Source: Bryobacter aggregatus MPL3 (lineage in GTDB: Bacteria; Acidobacteriota; Terriglobia; Bryobacterales; Bryobacteraceae). From it: a stretch of DNA of 64,000 nt. The stretch lies in the NCBI RefSeq assembly GCF_000702445.1, contig NZ_JNIF01000003.1:2046001-2110000 (forward strand), written 5' to 3'. The position numbers and the translations under genes are program-made. The notes beneath the pieces were generated by a model, which saw only the letters and a list, made by a program, of their open reading frames with translations, was not told where the DNA came from and did not search any database. The stretch's first letter is position 1. Each line of letters starts with the position of its first letter. Positions 46,905 to 56,338 of the stretch are shown here, one piece after another.

Positions 46905-49900
46905 ATGAAGCTCCTGGTTGTACTCGCTTTTGGCTCGCTTTCGTTGGCTCAACAGCCAGTCAGCTTTAATCGCGACATCCGCCCCATCATGGCCGACACC
47001 TGCTTTCGCTGCCATGGCCCCGACAAGTCTTCCCGCATGGCTGGGCTGCGTCTGGACCTGCGCGAAGAGGCGACCAAGGCGAATCGAGCCGGCCGTGTGC
47101 CTGTGGTGCCAGGTGATGCGAGCAAGTCGCTGATCATGGACCGCATCTTTGCAACCAGTTCTGCCAAAGTGATGCCGCCGGTGTCGATTCATAAGGAACT
47201 GACAGACAAGCAGAAGGACGTCATCCGCCGCTGGATCAATGAGGGCGCCGTGTATGAAGGACATTGGGCCTATCAACCAATTCACAAAAGCGAGAACGGC
47301 AGCATCGACCGTTTTGTCCGCGCCCGCCTGCTCGAAGAGGGTCTGAAGCCTGCGGCGGAAGCCGATCGCAGAACCCTGCTGCGCCGCGTTACGCTCGATC
47401 TCACCGGGTTGCCGCCTACTCCGGCAGAGATCAATCAATTCCTCGCCGACTCGAGTGCGAATGCTTATGAAAAGGCCGTCGACCGGCTGCTCGCCTCCAA
47501 GGCCTACGCCGAAAAGATGACCATGCACTGGCTCGATGCGGTGCGCTATGCCGACACCGCAGGCTTCCACGGCGACAACCTGTTTCCTGCCTGGCCCTAT
47601 CGCGACTATGTGCTGAATTCCTTTCTGAACAATAAGCCTTTCGATGCCTTCACGCGGGAGCAACTGGCCGGCGACCTGATTCCGAATGCGACGGTCGATC
47701 AAAAGGTGGCTGCCGCCTTCAATCGTTTGAATCGTGTTTCTGCCGAAGGTGGTCTGCAACCGAAGGAGTATCTGGCGAAGTATGGCGCAGACCGGGTGCG
47801 CACCGTCTCGGCGGTCTGGTTGGGCGCGACGCTTGGATGCGCCGAATGCCACGATCATAAATTCGATCCGCTGCTCGCCAAAGACTTCTATGCGATGAAG
47901 GCGTTCTTTGCTGACATCAAAGAGACCGGGCTGGTGCCCGATCGCGGCACGGCTGCCTGGGGCGCGGTGATGACGATGCCGCAGCCGGATCAGAAGCAGA
48001 AGCTCGACGCGATTGTGGCTCGACTCGAGGCGGCGCGCGCGAAGTTGCAATCTCCAACCGATGCGGCCTGGGAACAGCGGCTGCTGGCGGACTACGATGC
48101 TGGCAAGCTCGCCTGGCAGGTGCAACGCCCTCTCACCGCGAGCTCGAAGAACGGCGCCACGCTCAAGATCTATAACGAAGAAGAGCTCGACATGATGCCC
48201 TATATCGGTGGCATCATCCAGTCCTTCCGCGCGCCCGGTAAGGGGTTGATAGTGGCGAGCGGTGCGAATCCGGACCGGGAAACTTACACCGTGACCTTCC
48301 AACCGAAAGCTGGCTCCTGGACGGCTCTGGGGCTTGAGGTGGTGCAGGATGATTCGCTGCTGAGCAACGCGGTTGCCCGTGGGAGCGATCGACTGGTGAT
48401 CTCTGAGATTGAAGCGAAAAGCAGCGCCTCCAAGGAGCCGATCGCCTTCTCGCTAGCCACCTCAAACGTCTCTGATCCGGGCTGGGAGCAGCCGCCGCTG
48501 GCGGCAATCGATGGAGATCCCAAGACTGGCTGGGGTGTGGTGACCTATGGGGAAAACAAGAATCTGATGTTGGCTCTGCGCCTGAAGCAGCCGCTGCGCA
48601 CCAACGGATCGGAGACCATCACCGTGACTCTCCGGCACGACTCGGACACCCGGAAGGCGACGATTGGACGCTTCCGTTTGGCCCTTAGCGCCGGGACCCA
48701 ATCCTGGCCGCAGGGGAGCGATCTCGCCAAAGAGTTGCCGAAAGGTGGCCTTTCCGATGAGGTGCTCAAGGCTTTGCGCACCGAGCCTGCAAAACGAAGC
48801 GACGCGCAGAAGAAAGCGCTGCTCAGCTATCGGGCCTGGGCGGACCCTGCACTGCTTTCCACCTGGGAAGAGATCGCCCGTCTCGAGCATGACCGTTACT
48901 ATCTGAATGCGGCCATCCCGAGAGTGTTGGCGGTGGAGCAAGTGCCTCCAGTGGAGACGCGCATCCTGCCGCGTGGAAATTTTCTCGATGAGACCGGGCC
49001 AGTGGTGGAGCCCGCGATTCCAGTGAAGTTCGGCACACTCGAGACCGGGGGACGCCGCGCCACGCGCCTCGATCTGGCGAATTGGATCGTATCCCAAGAC
49101 AACCCGCTCACTGCCCGCGTCTTCGTCAATCGGCTCTGGCGTCAATTCTTTGGAGCTGGCCTGACGAAGGTGCTGGACGATCTTGGTTCCCAGGGCGAAT
49201 TGCCTTCCAATCTCGATTTGCTGGATTGGCTTGCTGCAGACTTCCAAAGCCATTGGGATGTGAAGCGTGCGGTGAAGACCATCGTGATGAGCGAGACCTA
49301 TCGCCAGTCCTCGATCCCCAGCAAAGAGGCGGCTGAAAAGGATCCGGAGAACCGGCTTTTTGCCAGACAGAATCGGATTCGTGTTGATGCGGAGGCGGTG
49401 CACGATATTGCGCTCTCTGCCTCTGGACTGCTGACGGAGCGCTTTGGAGGCCCCAGTGTGCGGCCCTATCAGCCGGAGGGTTATCTGGGCGCCTTGAACT
49501 TCCCCAAGCGGGACTACGCGGCCAGTATTGGGAAAGACCTCTACGCCCGCGGTCTCTACACGCAATGGCAGCGGACCTTCCTGCATCCGAGCCTGATGGC
49601 CTTCGATGCCCCCTCCCGCGAGGAGTGCACGGTCAATCGTGTGAACTCAAACACGCCGCTCCAGGCGCTGGTCTTGTTGAATGATCCGATCTATGTCGAA
49701 GCCGCCCGTGTCTTTGCACAGAAAATGCTCAGCGAAGGCGGCAAGAGCTTGGGCGACCGGCTCGACTGGGCCTTCGCGCGTGCTCTGGGCCGTCAGGCTG
49801 CTCCGGAAGAAAAGCAGATTCTGACGGAACTCTATGCTGCCAATCTCAAGCGCTTCCAAGCCGACAGCCTGGCCGCCAAGCAATTGTTGACGGTGGGCGA

Positions 49901-50000
49901 TGCGCCGCTTGCGGTAAAAGTGAAGCCAGAAGAACTGGCTGCCGCGATGACCGTCACGCGGGCCATCCTGAACTTACACGAGACGATTACAAGGAACTAA
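46905..50000 (+). CDS. DUF1549/DUF1553 planctomycete-type cytochrome protein (PSD1)
   Basis: A 1031-residue exported protein with a signal peptide (1-16). Residues 20-115 are a PSC1-type cytochrome c domain with the heme motif CFRCHGPD. DUF1549 follows at about 130-345 (LTGLPPTPAEINQFL, ECHDHKFDPLLAKDFY). A less defined middle part of about 300 residues follows, then DUF1553 at about 690-960 (RLDLANWIVSQDNPLTARVFVN split by an RLWRQFFG segment). The next gene encodes the usual DUF1501 partner 4 nt downstream. The pair is frequent in Planctomycetes and Solibacter; a role in degrading complex sulfated or methylated glycans has been proposed but is not established. Confidence 0.92.
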   Translation: MKLLVVLAFGSLSLAQQPVSFNRDIRPIMADTCFRCHGPDKSSRMAGLRLDLREEATKANRAGRVPVVPGDASKSLIMDRIFATSSAKVMPPVSIHKELTDKQKDVIRRWINEGAVYEGHWAYQPIHKSENGSIDRFVRARLLEEGLKPAAEADRRTLLRRVTLDLTGLPPTPAEINQFLADSSANAYEKAVDRLLASKAYAEKMTMHWLDAVRYADTAGFHGDNLFPAWPYRDYVLNSFLNNKPFDAFTREQLAGDLIPNATVDQKVAAAFNRLNRVSAEGGLQPKEYLAKYGADRVRTVSAVWLGATLGCAECHDHKFDPLLAKDFYAMKAFFADIKETGLVPDRGTAAWGAVMTMPQPDQKQKLDAIVARLEAARAKLQSPTDAAWEQRLLADYDAGKLAWQVQRPLTASSKNGATLKIYNEEELDMMPYIGGIIQSFRAPGKGLIVASGANPDRETYTVTFQPKAGSWTALGLEVVQDDSLLSNAVARGSDRLVISEIEAKSSASKEPIAFSLATSNVSDPGWEQPPLAAIDGDPKTGWGVVTYGENKNLMLALRLKQPLRTNGSETITVTLRHDSDTRKATIGRFRLALSAGTQSWPQGSDLAKELPKGGLSDEVLKALRTEPAKRSDAQKKALLSYRAWADPALLSTWEEIARLEHDRYYLNAAIPRVLAVEQVPPVETRILPRGNFLDETGPVVEPAIPVKFGTLETGGRRATRLDLANWIVSQDNPLTARVFVNRLWRQFFGAGLTKVLDDLGSQGELPSNLDLLDWLAADFQSHWDVKRAVKTIVMSETYRQSSIPSKEAAEKDPENRLFARQNRIRVDAEAVHDIALSASGLLTERFGGPSVRPYQPEGYLGALNFPKRDYAASIGKDLYARGLYTQWQRTFLHPSLMAFDAPSREECTVNRVNSNTPLQALVLLNDPIYVEAARVFAQKMLSEGGKSLGDRLDWAFARALGRQAAPEEKQILTELYAANLKRFQADSLAAKQLLTVGDAPLAVKVKPEELAAAMTVTRAILNLHETITRN

Positions 50001-50004
50001 GAAC

Positions 50005-51405
50005 ATGCTGGAAGTAAATCTGAAACGGCGGGCATTCCTCGGTCGATCTTGTGCTGGGTTCGGGATGGCCGCACTGAATTCGTTGATTGGGCAGGCAGCC
50101 ACGCTGAACTCCAAAGGCGTCGTCAATCCGCTGCACCATGCGGCGAAGGCGAAGCGGGTGATCTTCCTCTATCAGGCGGGCGGTCCGTCTCACCTGGAGA
50201 CCTTCGATTGGAAGCCGAAGCTGGCCGAGATGGACGGCAAGGGCATGCCTGAGAGCTTTACCAAGGGCCAGCAGATTGCCCAGCTTCAGGGGCGTCCGCT
50301 CATTTGCTACGGGCCGCAACACGGCTTCAAGAAGTTTGGCAAAAGCGGGCAGGAGATGTGCGAACTGTTTCCTGAGATCGGCGGCGTCTCTGACGAAATC
50401 TGCATCATCCGTTCGATGTGGACCGAGCAGATCAACCACGATCCGGCGCACACGATCATGAATACCGGATCGATCATTACCGGGCGGCCCAGTATGGGTT
50501 CGTGGATGACTTATGGGCTGGGGTCAGAATCGGAAGATCTGCCCGGCTTTGTCGTGATGATGTCGAGCGGGCGCGGTGGCCAGAATCAGCCGATCGCGGC
50601 CCGGCAATGGAGCGCGGGCATGTTGCCCTCGAAGTTCCAGGGCGTGAAGTTCAATTCCGTGGGCGATCCGGTGCTGTATGTCCGCAATCCTCCCGGGGTC
50701 TCCAAGGACATGCAGAAGGATTCGATCGATGCGGTCAATCGCCTGAACCAGCGCGCCTACACAAACGTCGAAGACCCGGAGATCCAGACGCGCATCGCGC
50801 AGTACGAGATGGCCTTCCGGATGCAAGCAAGCGTGCCCGACCTGATGGATATGTCGAAGGAACCGGCCAGTGTCCTCGAGATGTACGGAGCCAAGCCAGG
50901 CGATGGAAGCTTTGCTTCCAACTGCCTGCTCGCGCGCCGACTGGCGGAAAAAGGCGTCCGCTTCATCCAGCTCTATCATCGCGATTGGGACCATCACGGC
51001 GGCGTCAAGGACGGCATTGCGAACAAGGCGCAGGAAGTGGACAAAGCGAGCGCCGCGCTCATTCGTGACCTGAAGCAACGCGGGATGCTGGACGACACGC
51101 TGGTCGTCTGGGGCGGGGAATTCGGGAGAACGCCGATGTCCCAGAGCGGCACGGGCCGCGATCACCACATCAAGGGCTTTTCGTACTTTCTGGCTGGCGG
51201 TGGCGTGAAGCCCGGCATCAGCTACGGAGCGACGGACGACCTGGGCTATGCGGCGGTGGAGAACCCGGTGAGCGTTCACGATTTCCACGCGACGATGCTC
51301 CACTTGCTCGGTGTGAATCACTTGCGGATGACCGTGAAGTACCAAGGCCTCGACGTGCGGCTCACCGGTGTCTCCGGCGAGGTGGTGAAGCCGATTCTGC
51401 TCTAG
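50005..51405 (+). CDS. DUF1501-family Tat-exported protein
   Basis: A 466-residue protein of the sulfatase-like DUF1501 family. A Tat signal is present at the N-terminus (KRRAFLGRSCAGFG). Characteristic stretches are FLYQAGGPSHLETFDWKP, MWTEQINHDPAHTIMNTGS, LVVWGGEFGRTPMSQ and GRDHHIKGFSYFLAGGG, with the metal-type His pair in RDHH. It is translationally close to the DUF1549/DUF1553 gene, with which it almost always occurs. The catalytic function is unproven. A truncated hydrolase gene starts 4 nt after its stop, so the operon once had a third member. Confidence 0.92.
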   Translation: MLEVNLKRRAFLGRSCAGFGMAALNSLIGQAATLNSKGVVNPLHHAAKAKRVIFLYQAGGPSHLETFDWKPKLAEMDGKGMPESFTKGQQIAQLQGRPLICYGPQHGFKKFGKSGQEMCELFPEIGGVSDEICIIRSMWTEQINHDPAHTIMNTGSIITGRPSMGSWMTYGLGSESEDLPGFVVMMSSGRGGQNQPIAARQWSAGMLPSKFQGVKFNSVGDPVLYVRNPPGVSKDMQKDSIDAVNRLNQRAYTNVEDPEIQTRIAQYEMAFRMQASVPDLMDMSKEPASVLEMYGAKPGDGSFASNCLLARRLAEKGVRFIQLYHRDWDHHGGVKDGIANKAQEVDKASAALIRDLKQRGMLDDTLVVWGGEFGRTPMSQSGTGRDHHIKGFSYFLAGGGVKPGISYGATDDLGYAAVENPVSVHDFHATMLHLLGVNHLRMTVKYQGLDVRLTGVSGEVVKPILL

Positions 51406-51409
51406 AGCA

Positions 51410-51577
51410 ATGACGCCTCGCCGTGCGAAGTTTTGGTCGCTCAGGATCTTCGCATCCGCCTCAGTGCTGCTGTTGCTGCTCGCCATTGCTGGCGCCCGCT
51501 ATCAATCCATCGCATCGTCCGCGGACGCCAAGCGGTTTCAATATTCAGATGTGATGTCTCAATCGGTTGTCCTCTGA
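51410..51577 (+). pseudogene. Truncated alpha/beta hydrolase, N-terminus only
   Basis: A 55-codon frame starting MTPRRAKFWSLRIF with a hydrophobic anchor and the sequence ARYQSIASSADAKRF. That is how exported alpha/beta hydrolases begin just before their first beta strand. After about codon 43 the similarity stops, and the frame ends 12 codons later. The hydrolase core is missing. An IS481 remnant begins 50 nt downstream, so insertion and deletion probably removed the rest. Confidence 0.6.
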
Positions 51578-51627
51578 TCAAGAGCCGGAAGCGAGTTTGC
51601 AAATACATCGACGGCCGAGGAGATCAG

Positions 51628-51726
51628 ATGGATTACCACCAGAATGCCGGATTGACGGCAAAATGGGTCCATCGTTTTCGCCTGCTGGGCATTGCAGGCT
51701 TGGTCGAAAACTGGCGCAGGCCATAG
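51628..51726 (+). mobile_element. IS481-family transposase remnant with internal deletion
   Basis: A 32-codon frame begins MDYHQNAGLT, the typical first residues of IS481-type transposases. It then jumps directly to AKWVHRFRLLGIAGL and ENWRRP, which normally lie about 35 residues later at the end of the N-terminal helix-turn-helix. The intervening HTH and the whole catalytic domain are absent. No terminal inverted repeats could be assigned. Confidence 0.6.
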
Positions 51727-51888
51727 GCTAGTCTGGGCCTGTTGCCTTCCAATCTAGGCCCCGCTCTGTTTGAAACGTCGAGAGGTTTGACTCAAAGCAA
51801 ATCACACCCTGGGTACAAGGACACCATCAGACTGCGAGGGCGGCATCTCCCAGCCGGGCATGGTCCCGGCCTGGCGCTTGCGGGCAAC

Positions 51889-52511
51889 CTACATCTGAAC
51901 TGATTCGAGGAGATTGCGTCGCACCCATCTGACCCAAAAAACGGTTTGGGCGAATGGAGCGACGGCGAACATCGACCCGATCACGAGTACGGCCCCCCCG
52001 GCAAAAGCGGGGTGCAAACGGCGGTAGAGGAAAGCATCTGCCAGCACAACCGCCAGGATCAAGCCGACGTTGAAAGTGATCGCCACGCCGATGCCATGAT
52101 TCGGCAGAAACGAAAGGCGTGTGAGCGCGGGGCCGAGCACGCAAAGTATCCCCATCGTCATTAGGCGTTTGTGAACGTCCGGGCGGCGGCGATAGCGATA
52201 CCCCCAGCACCATGAGGAGGACGAAGACGCTGAGCACAGCGAACAGTTGCAGTCCGAGCAGCAGTCCGGCGGACCCGAGCCGCCGATGAAGATCAATGCG
52301 CCGCGAGTTCACGAGCGCAATCTGAACGATGAACAAGCCAAACCACAGCGTCCACGATGCCGTGAGCATGCAGCAGCAATGGCAACGCCGGTGCGCCGAA
52401 GAACGATTTCAGGTAATAGGTGCGAGCGAATCCAAGAAATACCAAACCAGCAAGCAGCCAAGCGACCGCATGGAAGAACCGGTGTTCCCTCTCACGAGTC
52501 AAAGCCTTCAC
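51889..52511 (-). pseudogene. Frameshifted multi-pass membrane protein gene
   Basis: Three successive minus-strand frames join into one recognisable unnamed membrane protein. The first reads HRFFHAVAWLLAGLVFLGFA and ends near LLLHAHGIV. The second continues TASWTLWFGLFIVQIALVNS through RIDLHRRLGSAGLLLGLQ. The third gives YRRRPDVHKRLMTMGILC to a natural end at SVQM. The shifts lie near 52360 and 52190. The conserved His-rich loop (DLHRRLG, DVHKRLM) suggests a heme- or quinone-linked membrane family, but I cannot name it. The gene is not functional as read. Confidence 0.6.
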
Positions 52512-53070
52512 ATCTATTGAGGTCCGCCGAATATAGAGGATGCCCAGGAATCTTCATCGCGAACAAATCCGGGCCTGCGGCGATGTAGCTGCATCCGCTA
52601 TATTCAGCAAGCGTCAATAAGATGATCAGTCGGCTACGCGTCTAAGTGATCTGCGAAGTAAGTCCAGCGCGAGCTGCCGGTCGCTGGACACCTGATTGGA
52701 AAGCTGCTCTTGCTTGTTCATCACAAGCCACCAAACAGACCAACGCAGCCTGCTACGCCGAGCGCCGCGCCGAAGCGCAGGACCTGCTGAAGCGCCGCCC
52801 ATACTTCTCCAATCGAAGTGCCTCAAGGCAAGGACCAGCGAGTTGGAGGATATCAAAGTGAGTGCCGAGCAGGCGCGGACAGCCGGACTCAGCGAGGAGG
52901 ATCAGAGGGCTTATGAGCGAACCTGGGTCCACGACCTACAACTTCGTCTTGCGTGCCTATCAACGCAGGGCAGGTGCGTGGGGGCGCCGGACAGTGGACG
53001 CGACTGATGCGTCGCAGCTTGTCCATCATTCCATCGACCTATCCGGAGGACAGTCCAATCTGGCCCTGCT
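52512..53070. other. 559-nt stretch without a recognisable gene
   Basis: Several short open frames exist on both strands (longest about 100 codons at 52696-53007), but none has a start, ribosome site or motif that I trust, and they contradict each other. Given the pseudogenes next to it, this is probably decayed DNA. Confidence 0.5.
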
Positions 53071-54279
53071 CTAGCGGATGCGCTCAAACGGATAATTCAG
53101 ATTGCCTAAGGCCGTGAAGAGCGCATCGAGGTGATCGCTGCCCCGCGTCTCGATGGTCGCTTCCACCGCCGTATGGCCCAGCGCGACACCATGATAGGCA
53201 CGGTCATGTTGGATGGTGACGACATTGACGCGCATGTCGGCCAGGACGCCGGTCAGAGAATGGAGTGCACCTGGACGGTCTGGCACCATCACCCGCAACT
53301 TGACCAGCCGGCCATCCTTCACCATGCCCCGCTCGATGATGTGGCTCAGGAACAACGGATCGATATTGCCGCCGCAAACCAAGGCAACGGTCTTCTTTCC
53401 CTTGAGGTTGGTCTTGTTGTGGAGCAGTGCGGCCACTGCGGTGGCGCCTGCGCCTTCCGCTACTGTTTTCTCCCGCTCGAGAAGATAAAGGATGGCGCTC
53501 GCGATTTCTTCTTCTTCGACGGTCACTAAGTCGTCGACATACTTCTCCACCAGCGGGAGCGTCTGTTCGCCAGCTCTCCGGACCGCGATTCCGTCGGCGA
53601 TGCTGGTGGCGGCGGGGAGTTCGACCGTTGCATGATGGGCCACGGCCGCGAGCATCGACGGAATCCGGCTCGTCTGCACGCCAACGATCTTGATCTTTGG
53701 GTTCGTTTCTTTGATGGCGCAAGCCACGCCGCCGATGAGGCCGCCTCCGCCCACCGGCACCAGGATCGCTTCCACAAACGGATTCTGGCCGAGGATTTCA
53801 AGTCCAATCGTGCCCTGGCCGGCGATGACGGCGGGGTCGTCAAAGGCGTGGATGAAGGTCAAGCCGTCGGCAATCCCGCGACGCTTCGCCTCGGCCAGTG
53901 CCTCATCAAAGCTCTTGCCATAGAGGACAACCTCGCCGCCAAAACGCGCCGTCGCGTTGACCTTCGTGATGGGGGCATGTTCGGGCATGTAGATGATCGC
54001 CCGCACGCCCAGGCGAGTAGCATGATAGGCGACGCCCTGGGCATGGTTGCCGGCAGAGGCGCAGATCACGCCCTTCGCTCGCTCCTCGGGACTCATGAGC
54101 AGCAGCTTATTGAGCGCCCCACGCTCCTTAAAGCTTCCGGTCATATGCAAGTTTTCGAGTTTGAAATAAACCGGGTTACCCGATAGGGCGGTGAAGGTTT
54201 CTGAAAACTCGCAGGGCGTGACGTGGATTGTGGGGCGGATGCGCTGGTGCGCTGCCTCGATATCGGGGAGTGTGACCAT
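53071..54279 (-). CDS. ilvA: Threonine ammonia-lyase with C-terminal ACT-type domain
   Basis: A PLP enzyme that converts threonine to 2-oxobutanoate, first step toward isoleucine (or catabolic). The 402-residue length fits the single-ACT type. The PLP lysine is Lys51 in GSFKERGALN. The phosphate-binding glycine loop is VPVGGGGLIGG. CGGNIDPLFLSHI precedes the ACT-like tail (LRVMVPDRPGALHSLTG). No other isoleucine genes are near. It lies 39 nt downstream of the small DUF1508 gene on the same strand. Confidence 0.95.
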   Translation of the reverse strand: MVTLPDIEAAHQRIRPTIHVTPCEFSETFTALSGNPVYFKLENLHMTGSFKERGALNKLLLMSPEERAKGVICASAGNHAQGVAYHATRLGVRAIIYMPEHAPITKVNATARFGGEVVLYGKSFDEALAEAKRRGIADGLTFIHAFDDPAVIAGQGTIGLEILGQNPFVEAILVPVGGGGLIGGVACAIKETNPKIKIVGVQTSRIPSMLAAVAHHATVELPAATSIADGIAVRRAGEQTLPLVEKYVDDLVTVEEEEIASAILYLLEREKTVAEGAGATAVAALLHNKTNLKGKKTVALVCGGNIDPLFLSHIIERGMVKDGRLVKLRVMVPDRPGALHSLTGVLADMRVNVVTIQHDRAYHGVALGHTAVEATIETRGSDHLDALFTALGNLNYPFERIR

Positions 54280-54318
54280 CCGGAATCTATTGTGCCAGTT
54301 CCGCTGCTGGCTGCGGCG

Positions 54319-54594
54319 CTAACGAGAGAAGTGCAAGAGGTTGGAGCGCTGCTTGGGTGGTAGCATCGCGACTCCTTCGCCGGGTGGTTCCAGACGCTGT
54401 ACGCTCTCATCCTCTAGCAGGGTTGCCTGGAGAATGGCCGAAGTCCGGTATCGATTCTGGAACATCGCAATCGAGCTCAGGCACAGTTCTTTCGTCGCAA
54501 AGCCGGACTCAGAATCGGCGAGGATCTGGCCGTCCCTGGCGCGGAGCATCCAATGCCAGCCTTGTGTTGCATCTACATGGATCAGAAATTTCAC
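54319..54594 (-). CDS. DUF1508 (YegP-like) small protein
   Basis: A 91-residue protein starting with GTG. Residues 10-48 (WHWMLRARDGQILADSESGF, then a helix with SSIAMF) have the DUF1508 pattern in which a beta-hairpin is followed by a helix. The C-terminal 40 residues are not conserved-looking. YegP-like proteins have no established function. It precedes ilvA, perhaps on one transcript. Start assignment is uncertain because no ribosome site is visible. Confidence 0.55.
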   Translation of the reverse strand: MKFLIHVDATQGWHWMLRARDGQILADSESGFATKELCLSSIAMFQNRYRTSAILQATLLEDESVQRLEPPGEGVAMLPPKQRSNLLHFSR

Positions 54595-54833
54595 AGCACT
54601 GTTATTGATACATGCGTGTTCTGGAGTGATTTCCGCTCAACCATTGCAAATTTCTCCAGGGACGACTTGCCACTTGCAGGCGAAGGTATTCCCAAGAGGA
54701 AACGACATCGTTTGCTCAGGACAGTCCAACCTGCATCTCCTGCTGCGACAAGTTTTCAGGACCGTAGCGCCGCCTTGAGGACGGCACTACGGTTTCGACT
54801 GTTCTACGGCAAGTGCCTCGAAACGCCAGCGCT

Positions 54834-55301
54834 CTAATTTCTTTCGTAGAAAGGAGGTGGTTCGATGCCTAGCCCGCGAAGATACACGTAGGCTTGGCCG
54901 CGATGGTGCGTCTCATTGTCAATGGCGTAGAGAATCGTCTTGAAGCCCGGGTTCTCCCATTGGCCAAACGCACGATCGATTTCTGCAAAACGGGCAGGCG
55001 GAATGGTGGGCCAGATCTGTGTGAGTTGCTCGCTTGCCTCATCCCAAAGACGAAGCAATTCACTCTTGGTGGCGGGCAGTGCGACGGGGTTCTCCTCCCA
55101 CTTGCCGGTTGCCACGCCGCGGGCAATCGGCACGGCCATCTTCAGAAACTCATGTACCATCTGGGCAAATGGACGCATGCTGCCTACGGAGTAATGAAAG
55201 AGTTTGTCTTCCGGAAAAGCGTCGATCACGCGCCTTGTCAGGCGGCGTTGGCCTTGCCAATGTTCCAGAACTTGATCGGGTGTCAGAACGGTGGTTGTCA
55301 T
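54834..55301 (-). CDS. DinB-family four-helix protein
   Basis: About 155 residues. It starts MTTTVLTPDQVLEHW, with GAGG 9 nt upstream of ATG 55301. Metal-ligand-type histidines are in FAQMVHEFLKM and NETHHRGQAYVYLRGLG, the latter being the classic DinB C-terminal motif. DinB/YfiT proteins bind Ni or Zn and act as thiol-dependent transferases or hydrolases. It is divergent from the WYL regulator with a 77-nt gap, so the regulator probably controls it. Confidence 0.88.
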   Translation of the reverse strand: MTTTVLTPDQVLEHWQGQRRLTRRVIDAFPEDKLFHYSVGSMRPFAQMVHEFLKMAVPIARGVATGKWEENPVALPATKSELLRLWDEASEQLTQIWPTIPPARFAEIDRAFGQWENPGFKTILYAIDNETHHRGQAYVYLRGLGIEPPPFYERN

Positions 55302-55378
55302 GTTCAGGTTCCTCTGCAATCCAGGTTAAAAGCGATTCCCGACAGAGCCTGTCGTAATTCCATGGCAGCATAAAAATC

Positions 55379-56338
55379 ATGTACGACCCGATCATGCGTG
55401 TCCTGACAGTATTGGAGATCCTGCAGGCAAGGGAACGGGTGAGCGGTACCGAGTTGGCGGAAAGGCTTGAAGTGAACCTGCGAACGGTGCAACGCTACAT
55501 CGCCCGCTTGCAGGACCTGACGATTCCGGTGGAAGCGGTGCGCGGAGTCGGAGGCTACTACCGGCTCAAGCCCGGCTTTCGCCTGCCACCGCTGATGTTC
55601 ACCGATGAGGAAGCCTTCGCGCTGATGCTGGGTTTGCGCGGTTTGCGGCATCTCGGTTTGTCGGCCTTTGCTCCGGCGACAGAGGGGGCAGCGGCCAAGC
55701 TTGGGCGGGTCTTGCCGGACCCGCTACGCCACAGTCTGCAGACCGTCGAGGAGGTTGTTGCACTTGAGCCCGGCCCGTGGGTGATTTCGACTTCGGCGAT
55801 TGATCTCATCCTGGTCTCGCATGCGATTCGCTCCCGGCATTCCGTTTGCTTCGACTATGCGAACTATCAAGGCGTGTCTTCGTGCAGGGAGATCGAACCC
55901 TATGGCGTCATGCATGCGGACGGCCGCTGGTACATGGTGGGGCGCTGTCTCCTGCGCAAAGCTCTCCGCACCTTCCGCTTGGATCGGGTGACGAATCTTG
56001 AGGCTGGCGAAGTTTCTTTTGAGCGGCCGAAGGACTTCGATACAAAGACTTACCTGCACCAATCCATGCCCTTCGTCCAGACGGCCTTTGCCTTGCAGAT
56101 TTGGATCGAGATGCCGATTGAGACGGCTTCTTCCCACTTCGCGCTCTACCGGGTTTCAATGGAGGTCTCCGAGGGTGGCACTCTGTTGCGTTGTCACCGG
56201 GACCAGTTGGAGCCTTTCGCCGCCATGCTGCTCAGCCTGGGTTGCCGGATTGTGGTGCACGAACCTGCGGCGATGAAGGAAGCCTTTGCGAATCTGGCCA
56301 GGCGGGCGGGGCTTGCCGCTGCAGAGTGCAAGCACTGA
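55379..56338 (+). CDS. YafY/WYL-domain transcriptional regulator
   Basis: A 319-residue regulator. An HTH_11-type winged helix lies at about 8-65 (RVLTVLEILQARERVSGTEL, RTVQRYIARLQDL). The WYL domain is at about 135-215 (RSRHSVCFDYANYQG, GRWYMVGRCLLRKALRTFRL). A C-terminal WCX-like part follows. WYL domains sense nucleic-acid or nucleotide ligands. It is divergent from dinB-like. Start may be ATG 55379 or ATG 55394. Its last 107 nt are overlapped by a convergent truncated gene. Confidence 0.9.
   Translation: MYDPIMRVLTVLEILQARERVSGTELAERLEVNLRTVQRYIARLQDLTIPVEAVRGVGGYYRLKPGFRLPPLMFTDEEAFALMLGLRGLRHLGLSAFAPATEGAAAKLGRVLPDPLRHSLQTVEEVVALEPGPWVISTSAIDLILVSHAIRSRHSVCFDYANYQGVSSCREIEPYGVMHADGRWYMVGRCLLRKALRTFRLDRVTNLEAGEVSFERPKDFDTKTYLHQSMPFVQTAFALQIWIEMPIETASSHFALYRVSMEVSEGGTLLRCHRDQLEPFAAMLLSLGCRIVVHEPAAMKEAFANLARRAGLAAAECKH

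Noticed and set aside
46890-48302. 470-codon open frame on minus opposite the DUF1549 gene
   Set aside because: Shadow frame; the plus strand has clear cytochrome and DUF1549 motifs.
52646-53007. Small plus-strand genes in the 52.5-53.1 kb gap
   Set aside because: Two overlapping frames contradict each other, and neither has a ribosome site, signal peptide or motif.
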